NCBI RefSeq assembly: GCF_049801055.1
Contig: NZ_JBNAGF010000012.1
Location: 1-64,000, forward strand
Direction of reading: 5' to 3'
Origin: JBNAGF01 sp049801055
Lineage (GTDB): Bacteria > Pseudomonadota > Alphaproteobacteria > Rhodobacterales > Rhodobacteraceae
Length of the DNA stretch: 64,000 nucleotides
In this document: piece by piece, positions 45,073 through 55,200 of the stretch
Layout of the letters: each line of letters opens with the position of its first letter
Numbering within the stretch: position 1 is the first letter of the stretch
Program-made: the position numbers and the translations under genes
Notes under the pieces: generated by a model
What the model was told of the DNA's origin: nothing
Seen by the model: the letters and a program-made list of their open reading frames with translations, nothing else
Databases searched by the model: none

Positions 45073-47024
45073 TTGACGCTGAACAGTCTTACGTCGGATG
45101 GCAAATAATTGTCGAAAGTGAGCCCTATGTGATCGATGAGACCGATCACCGTCACAACCGCGTTGTACTCAGGGATGAGGATGGGACCCAAAGGGAGATC
45201 ACAAGTGATGAGTTTCGGGAGCTCTTCGCACTGGGTGCCGTAGCGCACCCGTCTGGTCCATCGGCATCCTCCAGAAGGTTGGGCACTCCGGAAGAAAACA
45301 GCGAAACGCGATTCCGAGAATTGGTTCTTCGAAGGTCTAACGAACTTAAGCAGCAAGGGTACTCGTTGCCAAAGCGAAGAAAGAAAATCATGGAAGAGCT
45401 TGAGGCTCATCCACTGCTAACGGCACGAAAAAAACCGTTCCCGTCAGTCAGGACCATGCAGGCATGGCGCAAAGAATATCTTGAGAAAGGTAAGGATGGA
45501 TTGCGGTCCAAGAGCTTCAAGTCTGGAAACCGCACAGCAAGGTATGACTTTGAGTTCCGAGAGGTCGTCTTGGATCTATTGGAAAAACACTTCATCGAGA
45601 ATGACTTGAAATCCATCGCCTGGATTTCACGGCAGGCTGAGAGGATTTATCTCAGACAATGCAAAGTCGAGGAAAAAACACCCGGTCCGTATGGACGGAA
45701 ATGCGTTGAAGCAATCGTGTATGCCCTCCCACACGCAGGACTGCTTAGAAGGCGCGCCGGGGATGAAGAGGCGGATAAACGCTACCTCATGGCCCTGGAG
45801 TATCAGAGGATCTCAACCCCGCTCGAAAGAGTTGAGCTCGACTGCACTGTACTCGATCTGTGGTGCGTTGATGATGACGGGAACCCGATTGGTCGGCCCT
45901 ACGTCTGTGTGGCAATAGACTGCGCGACCGGCATTATTCTTGGGATGCAGCTCAGCTGGAGTCGCCCAGACGCAGCCTTCGTGTCGCGGACTGTGAAAGA
46001 AATTCTGGAACCCAAGAGCCCAGAGTTCTTCTTGATGCATGGTATCGAAAACGACTTTCAAACATTCGGGACGCCTCAGCTTTTGATTACCGATCAGGGA
46101 TCTGAAAACAGTGGTGATGTTTTGCAATCTGTTATCGACTGCTCAAGCCTGGAATGGCGCAAAATGATCCCGGGTCGCCCAGACAAGAAGCCCTTCATCG
46201 AAAGGTTTTTTCTGGAGCTTAGCCGTTTTGTGACGCAGTATCCTGGTGCCTCACAGACTTCCGTAATTGGGCCAAGAGATAGAACGGAAAAAGCCAAGCT
46301 GGAAGCATGTTTGACGCTTCAGCAAGTCGAAACACTACTTCAGAGGTGGCGATACGACGTATACGCTCGGATGCCTCGACGTAGGGTGCAAAACGTGCTT
46401 CGGACCATCGAGTGTCCGATGCAGTCCTGGAAAAGGACTTCGTTGGAGTGTTTTCTGCCATTGCCACCGACGCCTCATCAACTCCGTGAAATGTTCATGG
46501 TGCAAGCGGCAACGCGTTCGGCTCAAAGGTATGGTATTCCTTATCGCGGCGTAACCTATCACAGTCCGGAGTTGGCAAGTTACTTGAAACGTGTCGGAGT
46601 GCCGACTGAAGTTGATATCCGCATCGACCCAAATGACATCCGAGAAATCGCGGTATTGGACTACCTGTCCGGCGAGCACTTCTTTGTGCCGGCAAAATAT
46701 GAAGAGTGCCCGGCGCTATCCTTTGATGAGTTGGCCAGACTTCGAAAGAAGACGCGTACTCCCGAAGATGAAGAGCTCAAGGAAAAGGCCTTGATTGCCG
46801 CGATGGCGCTGCACCTCTACGAGGAACAGAGCAAAGCCAAAACAACGACCGCAAGGTCCAAAGAGAAGGCTGCGAAGCAACAACGCCGCCATGATATCCT
46901 GGCCCAGTCTCGCAAAGCGATGGAAAGGACCGGGGTCACCGAACTGCCGATTTCGAATGAGATACCCAAATTCGAAATGCCCCAAAATATGCCCAGCTTC
47001 GTAAACAAAGGAGGCGAAAGCTAA
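45069..47024 (+). CDS. tnsB: TnsB-like DDE transposase
   Basis: This 651-residue transposase/integrase cuts and joins transposon 3' ends. The rve-type catalytic triad is D258 (VELDCTVLD), D342 (LLITDQGSE) and E378 (KPFIERFF). An N-terminal region with helix-turn-helix character (residues 80-235) should bind the ends, and a basic, helical C-terminus would contact TnsC. It overlaps tnsA by four bases, and its TAA stop overlaps the tnsC ATG (TAATG). Confidence 0.9.
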   Translation: MIDAEQSYVGWQIIVESEPYVIDETDHRHNRVVLRDEDGTQREITSDEFRELFALGAVAHPSGPSASSRRLGTPEENSETRFRELVLRRSNELKQQGYSLPKRRKKIMEELEAHPLLTARKKPFPSVRTMQAWRKEYLEKGKDGLRSKSFKSGNRTARYDFEFREVVLDLLEKHFIENDLKSIAWISRQAERIYLRQCKVEEKTPGPYGRKCVEAIVYALPHAGLLRRRAGDEEADKRYLMALEYQRISTPLERVELDCTVLDLWCVDDDGNPIGRPYVCVAIDCATGIILGMQLSWSRPDAAFVSRTVKEILEPKSPEFFLMHGIENDFQTFGTPQLLITDQGSENSGDVLQSVIDCSSLEWRKMIPGRPDKKPFIERFFLELSRFVTQYPGASQTSVIGPRDRTEKAKLEACLTLQQVETLLQRWRYDVYARMPRRRVQNVLRTIECPMQSWKRTSLECFLPLPPTPHQLREMFMVQAATRSAQRYGIPYRGVTYHSPELASYLKRVGVPTEVDIRIDPNDIREIAVLDYLSGEHFFVPAKYEECPALSFDELARLRKKTRTPEDEELKEKALIAAMALHLYEEQSKAKTTTARSKEKAAKQQRRHDILAQSRKAMERTGVTELPISNEIPKFEMPQNMPSFVNKGGES

Positions 47025-48013
47025 TGACCGACGCGTTGCTTGTGGCGCTTGAACAAACAATCCACCATCCGAGTTACGAAGAGGCATCAAACCGGCTCAC
47101 TGAAGCCGTGTCCATCGCTCGTTCAATCCAAGGATCAGCCATCTTTCTTTCCGGACCTACGCGTTGCGGTAAATCGCAGCTGTTGCGGGACACTCAGGCA
47201 AAGCTCGGCCAACCGCCCGAACTGAGCAATGATCTGTTGGCGCTTTCCGGATTGGAAGGCGCTAGCGACTTCGTCATTGGAAGCATTCCAACCAAGCCAA
47301 ACAGCAAAACTCTGATTACCGCAATGCTGGAAGCTGTGGGGGTAAAGGCTGGCCCCAGTCAGAGCGCACACGACTTACAGGCACGCTTGTGTTTTGCCGT
47401 TCGCGACAAAGGTATTCGGGTCATAGCGTTGGACGAATGCAGTCACTGCGCAGAACGAGGAGCCCACCTTTCCAAACGTGGAGCTACCGATCACTTCAAG
47501 TGGCTGATTGATCAAACTGGGATCACGCTGATACTCGCTGGCTTACCCAAGTTCCAAAGCCTCATTGATGAGAATGAACAATTGCGGGACCGAACACTGT
47601 CCACAATTGAACTTAACCCCTATTCGTGGTCCAGCGGTTCCGATGCCACTGGCTTTGCGACGGCACTTTCTGAGGCTTTGTGTAACCTGCAAGCCGCTGG
47701 AGCTCATTTGGACTTCGGCTTCGAAGACATGGTCGTTAGATTGTACGGCGTTACCGGCGGTCGCATAGGAATGATGGTGCGAGTTCTTCAGGTCGCTGTT
47801 CTGAAGATGAAATCCCAAACCCTGACATTCAAGGATATCTCTGACGGCGCACTGACGCTGACGCAAAAGAGCCTGAATGCTCGCCACTTGTTCGAAACTG
47901 AGGTTCCTCAGAAGATTGATCTTGTTCGCGCCTACATTCGAGTAATGCAAGACGCCGGGCTGGAGGTAACCCCCGAATCTCTCGCTGATCTGGAGGCGCT
48001 TGAGGCTGCATGA
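47024..48013 (+). CDS. tnsC: TnsC-like AAA+ transposition regulator
   Basis: This 329-residue AAA+ ATPase links the target selector to the transposase. Walker A is GPTRCGKS (residues 44-51), and Walker B is IRVIALDECSH with D137-E138. It is in the TniB/TnsC family and of normal length. Its ATG overlaps the tnsB stop, and its stop overlaps the tniQ start (ATGA), so all four proteins are translationally coupled. Confidence 0.9.
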   Translation: MTDALLVALEQTIHHPSYEEASNRLTEAVSIARSIQGSAIFLSGPTRCGKSQLLRDTQAKLGQPPELSNDLLALSGLEGASDFVIGSIPTKPNSKTLITAMLEAVGVKAGPSQSAHDLQARLCFAVRDKGIRVIALDECSHCAERGAHLSKRGATDHFKWLIDQTGITLILAGLPKFQSLIDENEQLRDRTLSTIELNPYSWSSGSDATGFATALSEALCNLQAAGAHLDFGFEDMVVRLYGVTGGRIGMMVRVLQVAVLKMKSQTLTFKDISDGALTLTQKSLNARHLFETEVPQKIDLVRAYIRVMQDAGLEVTPESLADLEALEAA

Positions 48014-49824
48014 ACACGCATTGCCCGAACCCTCTAGCACCGACGATTTCTGAAAGCCTGTTAGGTTACCTGAGGCGTGTAGGGCGTGCGAAAGCTCACT
48101 ACGTTACGGCCGACTTCCTCGGAGAATTAGGCACAAAGTACGGGCGTACTCTAATTGACGCCCTTTCGGAGATCGAATGTGAACTGAGACTACCTCGCGG
48201 TTCACTTGAGCCACTTGCTCCACGCTCTCCACCAAAGGAAGCCTGCCGGGATTGGCATTTCGAGCGACTTCACTCTGACCCTGTGTGCCCGCAGTGCCTG
48301 GCAGAGAAGAAGCCATACCAAGCTTATTGGCGCCACGCCTTGGTCAGCGCTTGCCATGATCATCGTTTGAGGCTTGTCGATGATTGCCCCAATTGCAGAG
48401 AACGGCTCACCCCGAACACAGGGGGGTACTGTCTTTGCTCATGTGGGTTTACGCTGGATCGGCTTCCACGCATTCAAGCCCCCGAACACGAGTGTGCTGT
48501 TGCAGAAGCAGTCTCTGGCGTTGGACCCCTCGTCGCAACAGTCGAGACATCTCCACACTTGTTGGAGAATATTGGCAAGTTCGTTCACTTTTTGGCGTCG
48601 GGGTTTGGAGAAAACCGCACAGGAAAAGCCGGAAAAACAAAACGTCCGAGGACGGTTGAAGATACAATTCAGGTTTTGGAACCGTTGGCTACTCTGATCA
48701 CTGATTGGCCAAAGGGCTTTGAATCCCATGTTGAACAACAACTAAGAGCAGGCAATCCTAACGCAGCGAGTGCGCCAGATCGTTTGGGCAATTGGTATCA
48801 TCGGCTCATGCAGTTTCGAGATCCAGCTTATGCTCCGTTCAAAGAGGCTGTGGGGCGTGTAGTTGAAAGGGAGTTCAAAGGTTCGCACCCGGGACGCCTG
48901 GTTTCCAGTGAAACGAGAGACTGGTTGCCAGCAAAGACAGTCGCCGAACGCCTGGGAGTTAGCCCACAGCGCCTGGTCGAAGCTGTTCAGAAAGGGGAAA
49001 TCGCCGGCAAAATCAACAAAAGCGGCTTCGGGCACCAGCATGTGGTAATCCCAAAATTTGAAGTGGCAGTCATAGCATCAGAACGCCGAGCTTTTTGGAG
49101 CGGAATGCAAGCCAGGGAGTTTCTCGGAGTTGGTCGCAAGCAATTTGACCTCCTCAGGGAATGTGGTGTGATCTTCGAAGTTCCAGAGTCCGAGCGGCCG
49201 GTACTTGCAGATGGAAGATTCTTTTCCACCTCCCTAATCGAACTTGTCGCACACATTCGAGTCGCGGCAACTGATGCAGGGGGCGACACCGTTGCCTTTT
49301 CAGACCTTACGCTGCGCCGTACGACAGATAAGGCTGCGATGAAGAAGCTAATGGAACTCATCTGTGAGGGAACAGTCCAGGCTTCTGCGGCTTCCCCTGA
49401 TGCGAAACTTGCCGAGTTCAGGTTCTTGAAATCCGACGTCGAGCACGTTTTGAGATCAGAACGGCACTCATTGGACTGGACGGCCAACGATGTTGCGAAA
49501 CTGACGGGGTGGAAAGCTCAATCAGTGACGCACTGGTGCAAGGAAGGGCTGTTGGAATCTCGCACGGTGCCGCATGGAACTGGGGTCAGTTTCCTCGTCA
49601 GTCCGGCGCAGCTGGCAACTTTCCAGAGCCGTTTTGTTCCCGTTGCTACGCTCGCAAAACACAAGGGAACAACGTCCAGGAAGCTACTTTCAGAATTCGC
49701 AAGGCTTGGGATCAACACCTACGGCGCCGAGCGCAAAGATGGAACGAGCCGAGGCCATCTAATCAGGTTTGCAGATCTGGTGTCGCGGCAGTCAGTACTG
49801 GCATCCTGCGCCGCCTCAGACTGA
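48010..49824 (+). CDS. tniQ: TniQ/TnsD-like target selector with repeated HTH modules
   Basis: This 604-residue protein has an N-terminal TniQ zinc-finger domain: CPQC at residues 93-96, HALVSACHDHRLRLVDDCPNC around 109-129, and CLCSCGF near 141-147. The C-terminal 300 residues contain about five helix-turn-helix-like units, near 304-333, 363-388, 426-455, 488-516 and 542-570. This suits reading a long specific attachment site, as TnsD does in Tn7, rather than CRISPR-guided targeting with short TniQ. No cas gene is seen nearby. It is the last gene of the tns operon. Confidence 0.85.
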   Translation: MNTHCPNPLAPTISESLLGYLRRVGRAKAHYVTADFLGELGTKYGRTLIDALSEIECELRLPRGSLEPLAPRSPPKEACRDWHFERLHSDPVCPQCLAEKKPYQAYWRHALVSACHDHRLRLVDDCPNCRERLTPNTGGYCLCSCGFTLDRLPRIQAPEHECAVAEAVSGVGPLVATVETSPHLLENIGKFVHFLASGFGENRTGKAGKTKRPRTVEDTIQVLEPLATLITDWPKGFESHVEQQLRAGNPNAASAPDRLGNWYHRLMQFRDPAYAPFKEAVGRVVEREFKGSHPGRLVSSETRDWLPAKTVAERLGVSPQRLVEAVQKGEIAGKINKSGFGHQHVVIPKFEVAVIASERRAFWSGMQAREFLGVGRKQFDLLRECGVIFEVPESERPVLADGRFFSTSLIELVAHIRVAATDAGGDTVAFSDLTLRRTTDKAAMKKLMELICEGTVQASAASPDAKLAEFRFLKSDVEHVLRSERHSLDWTANDVAKLTGWKAQSVTHWCKEGLLESRTVPHGTGVSFLVSPAQLATFQSRFVPVATLAKHKGTTSRKLLSEFARLGINTYGAERKDGTSRGHLIRFADLVSRQSVLASCAASD

Positions 49825-49874
49825 ACCAACTATACTAGAAATCGAGCGGTCAAAGACAAGAAAAGGAAGACCAA

Positions 49875-50375
49875 ATGAACGTCGCAATAAATCTCCCTGC
49901 ACCGGTTAGCATCGACAAACGCTATCTGGGCTTTCAGGACCAATTCTCCTTTGACGTGCCTGGTATCAAGAGCAGTGTACACATGCATGTCTTTGCGTCG
50001 GCATGGACAGGTGAGGTTCGAGCTGTTTTGCAGAAGGCCAGTAAGAAGAAAAGCAGCTCGTGGTTTCTAAGCCACGTCGTGCTGCCGGATTACCGCACCC
50101 GAAACATCAGGCTTGGCGTGGTTCAAACCGATTTCAGCAAGCCATACAGCAATTCCGACTATGCCCTCGCACTCTTCGATGACGAATTGGTTCAAATTCG
50201 CTCTGAGATGACAGGCCCGGAAGCACGAAATCCGTGTGAAAAGTTCGCACGATTGTTCTACAGAAACTTCTGCGACACCGCCAAAGCACAGGCAACTGGC
50301 CGGAAATTCTCTGATCTTCGACACGATTTCATTGTCTGGACCAACCGCTACAACGCTGCCCAAAGAAGCCATTGA
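49875..50375 (+). CDS. Hypothetical protein downstream of tniQ
   Basis: This 166-residue protein has no family I recognise. It mixes beta-rich segments (residues 1-75) with a helical C-terminus (about 110-166) rich in Arg, Phe and Tyr. The ribosome site AAAAGGAAG is strong. It follows tniQ by 50 bases in the same direction and so may be co-transcribed with tnsABC-tniQ. Its job could be accessory to transposition or cargo. Confidence 0.6.
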   Translation: MNVAINLPAPVSIDKRYLGFQDQFSFDVPGIKSSVHMHVFASAWTGEVRAVLQKASKKKSSSWFLSHVVLPDYRTRNIRLGVVQTDFSKPYSNSDYALALFDDELVQIRSEMTGPEARNPCEKFARLFYRNFCDTAKAQATGRKFSDLRHDFIVWTNRYNAAQRSH

Positions 50376-50439
50376 CGGTCTACTAAGAGAAGATACCTGT
50401 AACGAGCGGAGGTTCGCAAAAGACATCTGGCGAGCCCCG

Positions 50440-50591
50440 TCTTTTCTCCGGCAGTTTCGTTCGATACATCGAAATGGTTCTTTAGGGTACGAAGCAAGCG
50501 TTCAAAGCCTTCTGCGATAGCGTCGAAAAACTCCTGCCTTCTGGTTCTCTCGGCTTTTGCCTTCTTGGCAGCAATCTGACAAAGCGCGAGC
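50440..50591 (-). pseudogene. Coding remnant after the VOC gene
   Basis: On the minus strand the sequence reads without stop in a plausible protein style (QIAAKKAKAERTRRQEFF, then EGFERLLRTLKNHF), directly after the VOC stop codon. There is no start codon. It looks like the tail of a small, basic, helical gene that lost its front. This could mark an insertion or deletion edge. Confidence 0.3.
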
Positions 50592-51008
50592 CTACGACAC
50601 CTCCTGGTGCACTTCGATAACATTGCCTTCGGGATCGTGGAAAAACACCTGGTGCCATTCCTTGGCAAAGGCGGTCCCATAGTCGGAATAGGGGATGCCT
50701 TCCGCATCGAGGATTGCCTTGAAGGCATCGATATCATCTGTTCTGAAGGCAATATGTCCGCGTTCCACTGGATTGATGACCTCGCCATTTTTGAAAGCAA
50801 CACCAAAGTCCCTCTCGGCGAGATGCATCTGCATCTTGCCTTCGGTGGCAAACCGGATCTTGCCAGAATAACCGTCGTCCACCGATGCCTCTGGCCTGGG
50901 AAAGGATTGGATCGGAATGTCATCTAGCCCAAGCACTTTGGTGTAGAATTGGTGGAGCCTGTCCACGTCATCAGAGACATAGTTGATGTGATGGAACTCA
51001 AGTTTCAT
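50592..51008 (-). CDS. VOC/glyoxalase superfamily protein
   Basis: This 138-residue protein has the vicinal-oxygen-chelate fold. The first metal-ligand region is KLEFHHINYVSDD; further ligand candidates are the histidine in ERGHIAFRTDD and the glutamate in GNVIEVHQ. It resembles glyoxalase/dioxygenase-like small VOC proteins; the substrate is unknown. It is on the same strand as, and downstream of, an alpha/beta hydrolase and the helicase operon, with 108 bases to the hydrolase. Confidence 0.78.
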   Translation of the reverse strand: MKLEFHHINYVSDDVDRLHQFYTKVLGLDDIPIQSFPRPEASVDDGYSGKIRFATEGKMQMHLAERDFGVAFKNGEVINPVERGHIAFRTDDIDAFKAILDAEGIPYSDYGTAFAKEWHQVFFHDPEGNVIEVHQEVS

Positions 51009-51116
51009 TTTTAAGATTACCCTTCCTTAACTGAAGTACCGGGTGTGGATGCCAAAACCTGGTCGCTGTCTGATGGTGATCCTTTGCGACCCTCTGTTCC
51101 ATCGATTGCACAGTTG

Positions 51117-52133
51117 TTACCCAAGAACAGACTGTCGGAACTTCTTCACCGCAACGTCATCGCTGAAGGCTTGGCTTGGAAACCGCGAAAAGAAACCATT
51201 GTGACCTCCGTGCCGGGTGAAGATTGGCTCCAGCGCTGCGCTCTCTGACAGCCTTTGGGCGTGAATCGACCGAACGATGGGATCATCAAGGGCAGTCAGT
51301 AGCGTTAAGCTGGTCGGGCAGCCCGCAAAGTCGTCTGGATGAATACGGTAAGCGTTAAAGTAGGCTTCTATGGAAGGGTATTCAGTCCACTGTCGAACCG
51401 AGAACTCCGTCAGGGACCGGATCGACTTCTTTGCCAGCACTTCCTGCACACCCTGCATTTCCGGGAATTCGGCCTGCTTCTCGCGGGACAGGTCAGCGAA
51501 CTTCTTCAGAAAATACCGCCTGAAAATCCCAAACGCATCGATCATATCGCAGGTGTCGGAAGGTTCGATCACCGGGCTGACGGCCAGGACATGGCGCAAC
51601 TGTGGGATCGGGTGTGCCTTCAAATCCCGAGCCAACCTCAGAGCAAAATTACCGCCAAGGGAAAAGCCCATCAGGCCAAGTGGCGTCTCGGGGCTTCGCG
51701 ATGCGATGTCCCAAACAGCTTCGCGAATAAAATCATGTCTAGACAGATCTATCACGGCGGCATTCATCAAGGCTGCCTCGCCGTGTTCCGGCAGGGTCAA
51801 GCGAGCGACTGAGAAGCCGGCATCATGAAGCGCTTTTGCCGCTGAAACCACGTATGAGGATTGTGGTGTACCAAGCCATCCATGAAAGAGGATGATCATT
51901 CCTGCCGCATCAGGCCGTTCATTTAGATAGCAACTTGTCCGCAGACCCGGACCTGCATTCAGGACCAGTTTGGTCGTATTGCTTTCGAACTCCTCGCCCC
52001 GCTTCTTGCGCATGCTATTGCTTGCCAAGGCCGTTTGCAGCATTCCCGAACGCAGCCAAATCGGGGGGCGATAGTCTGAATTGACGGTCATATGGGCTTC
52101 ACTCGTGCGTGCCTCTGTAACATCAGAGGACAT
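51117..52133 (-). CDS. YheT-like alpha/beta hydrolase
   Basis: This 338-residue hydrolase is of the YheT/UPF0017 branch. The nucleophile elbow is GFSLGGNFA near residue 170, the acid is Asp in TALDDPIV, and the base is His in RHGGHNGFF. The oxyanion stretch is IILFHGWLGTPQSS. Lipid or ester substrates are likely but not defined. It follows the helicase gene by about 105 bases on the same strand and could be a read-through partner or chromosomal. Confidence 0.78.
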   Translation of the reverse strand: MSSDVTEARTSEAHMTVNSDYRPPIWLRSGMLQTALASNSMRKKRGEEFESNTTKLVLNAGPGLRTSCYLNERPDAAGMIILFHGWLGTPQSSYVVSAAKALHDAGFSVARLTLPEHGEAALMNAAVIDLSRHDFIREAVWDIASRSPETPLGLMGFSLGGNFALRLARDLKAHPIPQLRHVLAVSPVIEPSDTCDMIDAFGIFRRYFLKKFADLSREKQAEFPEMQGVQEVLAKKSIRSLTEFSVRQWTEYPSIEAYFNAYRIHPDDFAGCPTSLTLLTALDDPIVRSIHAQRLSESAALEPIFTRHGGHNGFFSRFPSQAFSDDVAVKKFRQSVLG

Positions 52134-52238
52134 TAAGGTTTCGTCCCAAATCAGCCAGAGGCAATCAACGCTGCAAATTGAGCATTTCGTTCAGGGTTCC
52201 ATTCTCGGTGCTTGTGGGTTTCCAAATCAAAACCAGAG

Positions 52239-55200
52239 CTAACCTGACCCCTTGGAGAAGAACACCACTGAAACCCGACCTCCGATCTCGGGAACATGGT
52301 TTCGGGACAGCTGCTCGGCCGAGCTGATGACCTCACTCATCTTGTCAAAGATCATAGAAGAACTGTTCTTGTCGTTCGCAAGCTTTTCCAGAATGGCCTC
52401 CAGTGCGATGTAGCCCTTGGGAAGGCCTTCATAGGCAAAACTCGCGCGTACTTCGTGTTTTGCCTGCTCCCAGAATGGATCGAGAAGACGGCTCCAGGCT
52501 TCGCAGACCATCTCAACCGACTGGAGCGAGAGGTGACCAAACATATCGTGGTCATCAAGGTCCTGTCCGCTGCCGCGGCTCATAAACTGGGCACACGCCA
52601 TCATCAGGCTTTCCACACGAGCCGGACGAAGATCCCACTCTGTCAGAGCGCCGACCTGGCCCGAAATAGCTTCGAGCGCCTCAGTCAGATCAGCTAGCGA
52701 CATGCGTGATTTTTCCGCGCCCAGGCGCCTGGTTTGCTCAAAAGCTGCTTCAATCGACGTCGCACAAGACACCTGGTCCCGGTCCAAGGCCAACCCATCG
52801 TTCGTGCCTCGAAGCAAGACGAGGCGTGGCGGAAAGAAGCTGCCCGGCTTATCCACGCCTTTCAGATGGAGTGCTGTGAACCGTTCGCTGGATGAAAGAA
52901 GAGCAAGTTCGGCACCCCAGGTGCCGCGAATGTCGGCCTTTTCGACGAGCCTGATACGATCAGATGCAACTGAGAGCTTTGTACGGTTTAGAACGTCGTG
53001 GAAGTTTCCGCTCCGCAGGCTTCTTTGAGATCTCAGATACTCTATGGTGCTCTCGAGGATCACTTCTGCATTCTCAGGGTCTTCCTCCAACACAGCATCG
53101 ATCAGGTCTTCGCCGGCCAAAGTTCGGTAATTGCCAATGCGCTGCGCAATCTTTTCATCCGAGGCGAACTGGCCCACTGGAATGTCGACGAGGTGATAGT
53201 TTACGGTGCCGAACTCGCTGTCGATCCGATCAATCCGACCGAGCCCCTGGATCAACTCCTTCAGGTTTGAAGTGGCACCCAGCAAGACCAATGTGTCGGC
53301 AGATTGCAGGTTAATGCCCTCCGCCATTTTATAGGTGAGAAACACAGAAGAAGGGCCAGTGGGGGATTTGCTCCCGCCGGGGCGGAAGTAGGATTCGACT
53401 GACTTGCCATCCTTGATGCGGACAAAACGCGTTGGCCCATCGTCAAAGACTGTCTCTACAGCCCTCTCCTTGTCTTTCGCAGGTACGCCCACGACGAAGT
53501 TTGTGTGGTGACCTCTTTGAGACAGCGCCTCTGCATAGATTTCCAAGGTGTCGACCCGCTCGGCAAGAAAGACCACTCGCTCCTTGCGTTCCTGGATCTT
53601 CAGACAAGTTTTGTAGCGCTTTTTGTCAAGTTCTCGCAGAGGGCGAAGGCTAAGTTTCTTCTGAAGAGCATCGCATTTTGGTGATGCCGGCTCGGCGTCA
53701 ATTCCAAGAATTGAAAACATGTCAGCTTGGCGGTGACCGTCGTCTTGCTTGCATGTGCCAGTTTTACGCTCGAAATCCCGAAGCCACTTCCCAATCGCCC
53801 CGTGAGCCATTTCCCAGTGTGCCTGGGCGGAACTGACACGAAGGATGTTCAGCAGATTGCGGATGTAGAGCTGGTCCTGCGTACTTTGTTGCGTGTTCGC
53901 CTGCCCGAAGCGGGATTTTTCGACGGCCGTAACCCTGGCCCCGGGTGCGAGATCCTGGCAGAGCGAGACGATCTCGTCCAAATGAGCCTGTTCCGTCTTC
54001 GTTGTTTTCAACTTCTTGGCACGGCCGTGATTGGCGAGCTTGGGATAGCTGTGCTTCGTTCGATCCTTGCTTTCACCAATGCAACGCCTTTGCCTTCTTG
54101 TCAGAAAGGGCGAAAGGAGCTTTGAAAGCTCTATGCGGGCCTGTCTCGAAAGCGCGGATCCAGTTTCAGAGAACCCGGTAGTGCTGTCTCTCTGCCCATC
54201 CTCGCAAGGAAGAGCGCCCATTTCTCTTTCGAATAGACCTCCCATTTCCTGGATGAAGGCTGGCGTCGTATAGATCGACGCCCGCTTTTCCTGCATATGC
54301 GCAAGCCAGTCTACATCCCTGTTGCCGAGGAGTGTCGCTGAAAGGCAGACATTCCAGCCGGGCGGAGCAAGTTCGATGGCCGCAGCCATTTGAGACGCTT
54401 GCTCAAATCCCGGCGTAACGGTGTGGCTTTCGTCGATGATCAGGACGCCATACTGGTCGAGCCTGAGGCCGGATTTTCTATCGTCTCCCGCACCTCGCAA
54501 ATGCTGCTTTGCAAGCATGCTGTTGGCGACTGGCACCAGGGAATTCGTCGAGTATTTTTTCCAGCTTGGAATGACCTTCGGAGGGGCAATCACGGCCGCA
54601 TTCTTACGTGCCACCCCATGAACCGGAGACTTGGGAATGACCCGGGAAAACGTTTCGGAAAGCGCTTCTGCAAGGTGGCAGCCAATTTCAGTTTTGCCGG
54701 AACCCGTCGGCGCTTCGACGAAGGCGAGGCCGTGGTCATAGACAATCGAACAAGCCTCATAGGTCAGATCTTGCTGGTAGGCATAGAGCGTATGGGATGT
54801 GATGTCTTTTCGGTCACCGGTGAGCCAGGGCTGAAACCCCTTTTGCTCGCAAATCATCCGCGCGACTGCATCTTCGGCTGAAACCGGTTTGATTAGCTTG
54901 TCGAGGATTTCCAGGGCTTCTGCGTTCCAATCGACAGAACACTCCCAAATCTGCTCGGCTGCCCGCTGCCTTACGGGCTGAAGGGCGTGAGACCCGGCAT
55001 CCAGCCCATCAGCGTATTCGATGTTTTTATACAAACCTGATCGGGAGAAGTTTGCCGAACCCGCAACGGCGCCGACCGGTGAGCAGACGATTTTCGAGTG
55101 CATTTTTCGATCACTTCGAGTGCCGAGAGTTTCCCCGGCAAGTTCAGGGTCGAACACGCGAAGATCGATGTTGCCTCGTTGGATGGCGCTCTTGGCCAGC

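Noticed and set aside
50591..50599. CCTACGACA as an inverted copy of the TGTCGTAGG-like sequence near 43.39 kb
   Set aside because: It is the end of the VOC coding sequence, and the implied duplication is in the wrong orientation.
52180..52197. AATTGAGCATTTCGTT, similar to AATTGAGCTTCTCGTT at 43.45 kb, as a possible transposon left end
   Set aside because: It is in the same rather than inverted orientation, and a 14 of 16 match is expected by chance in a region of this size.
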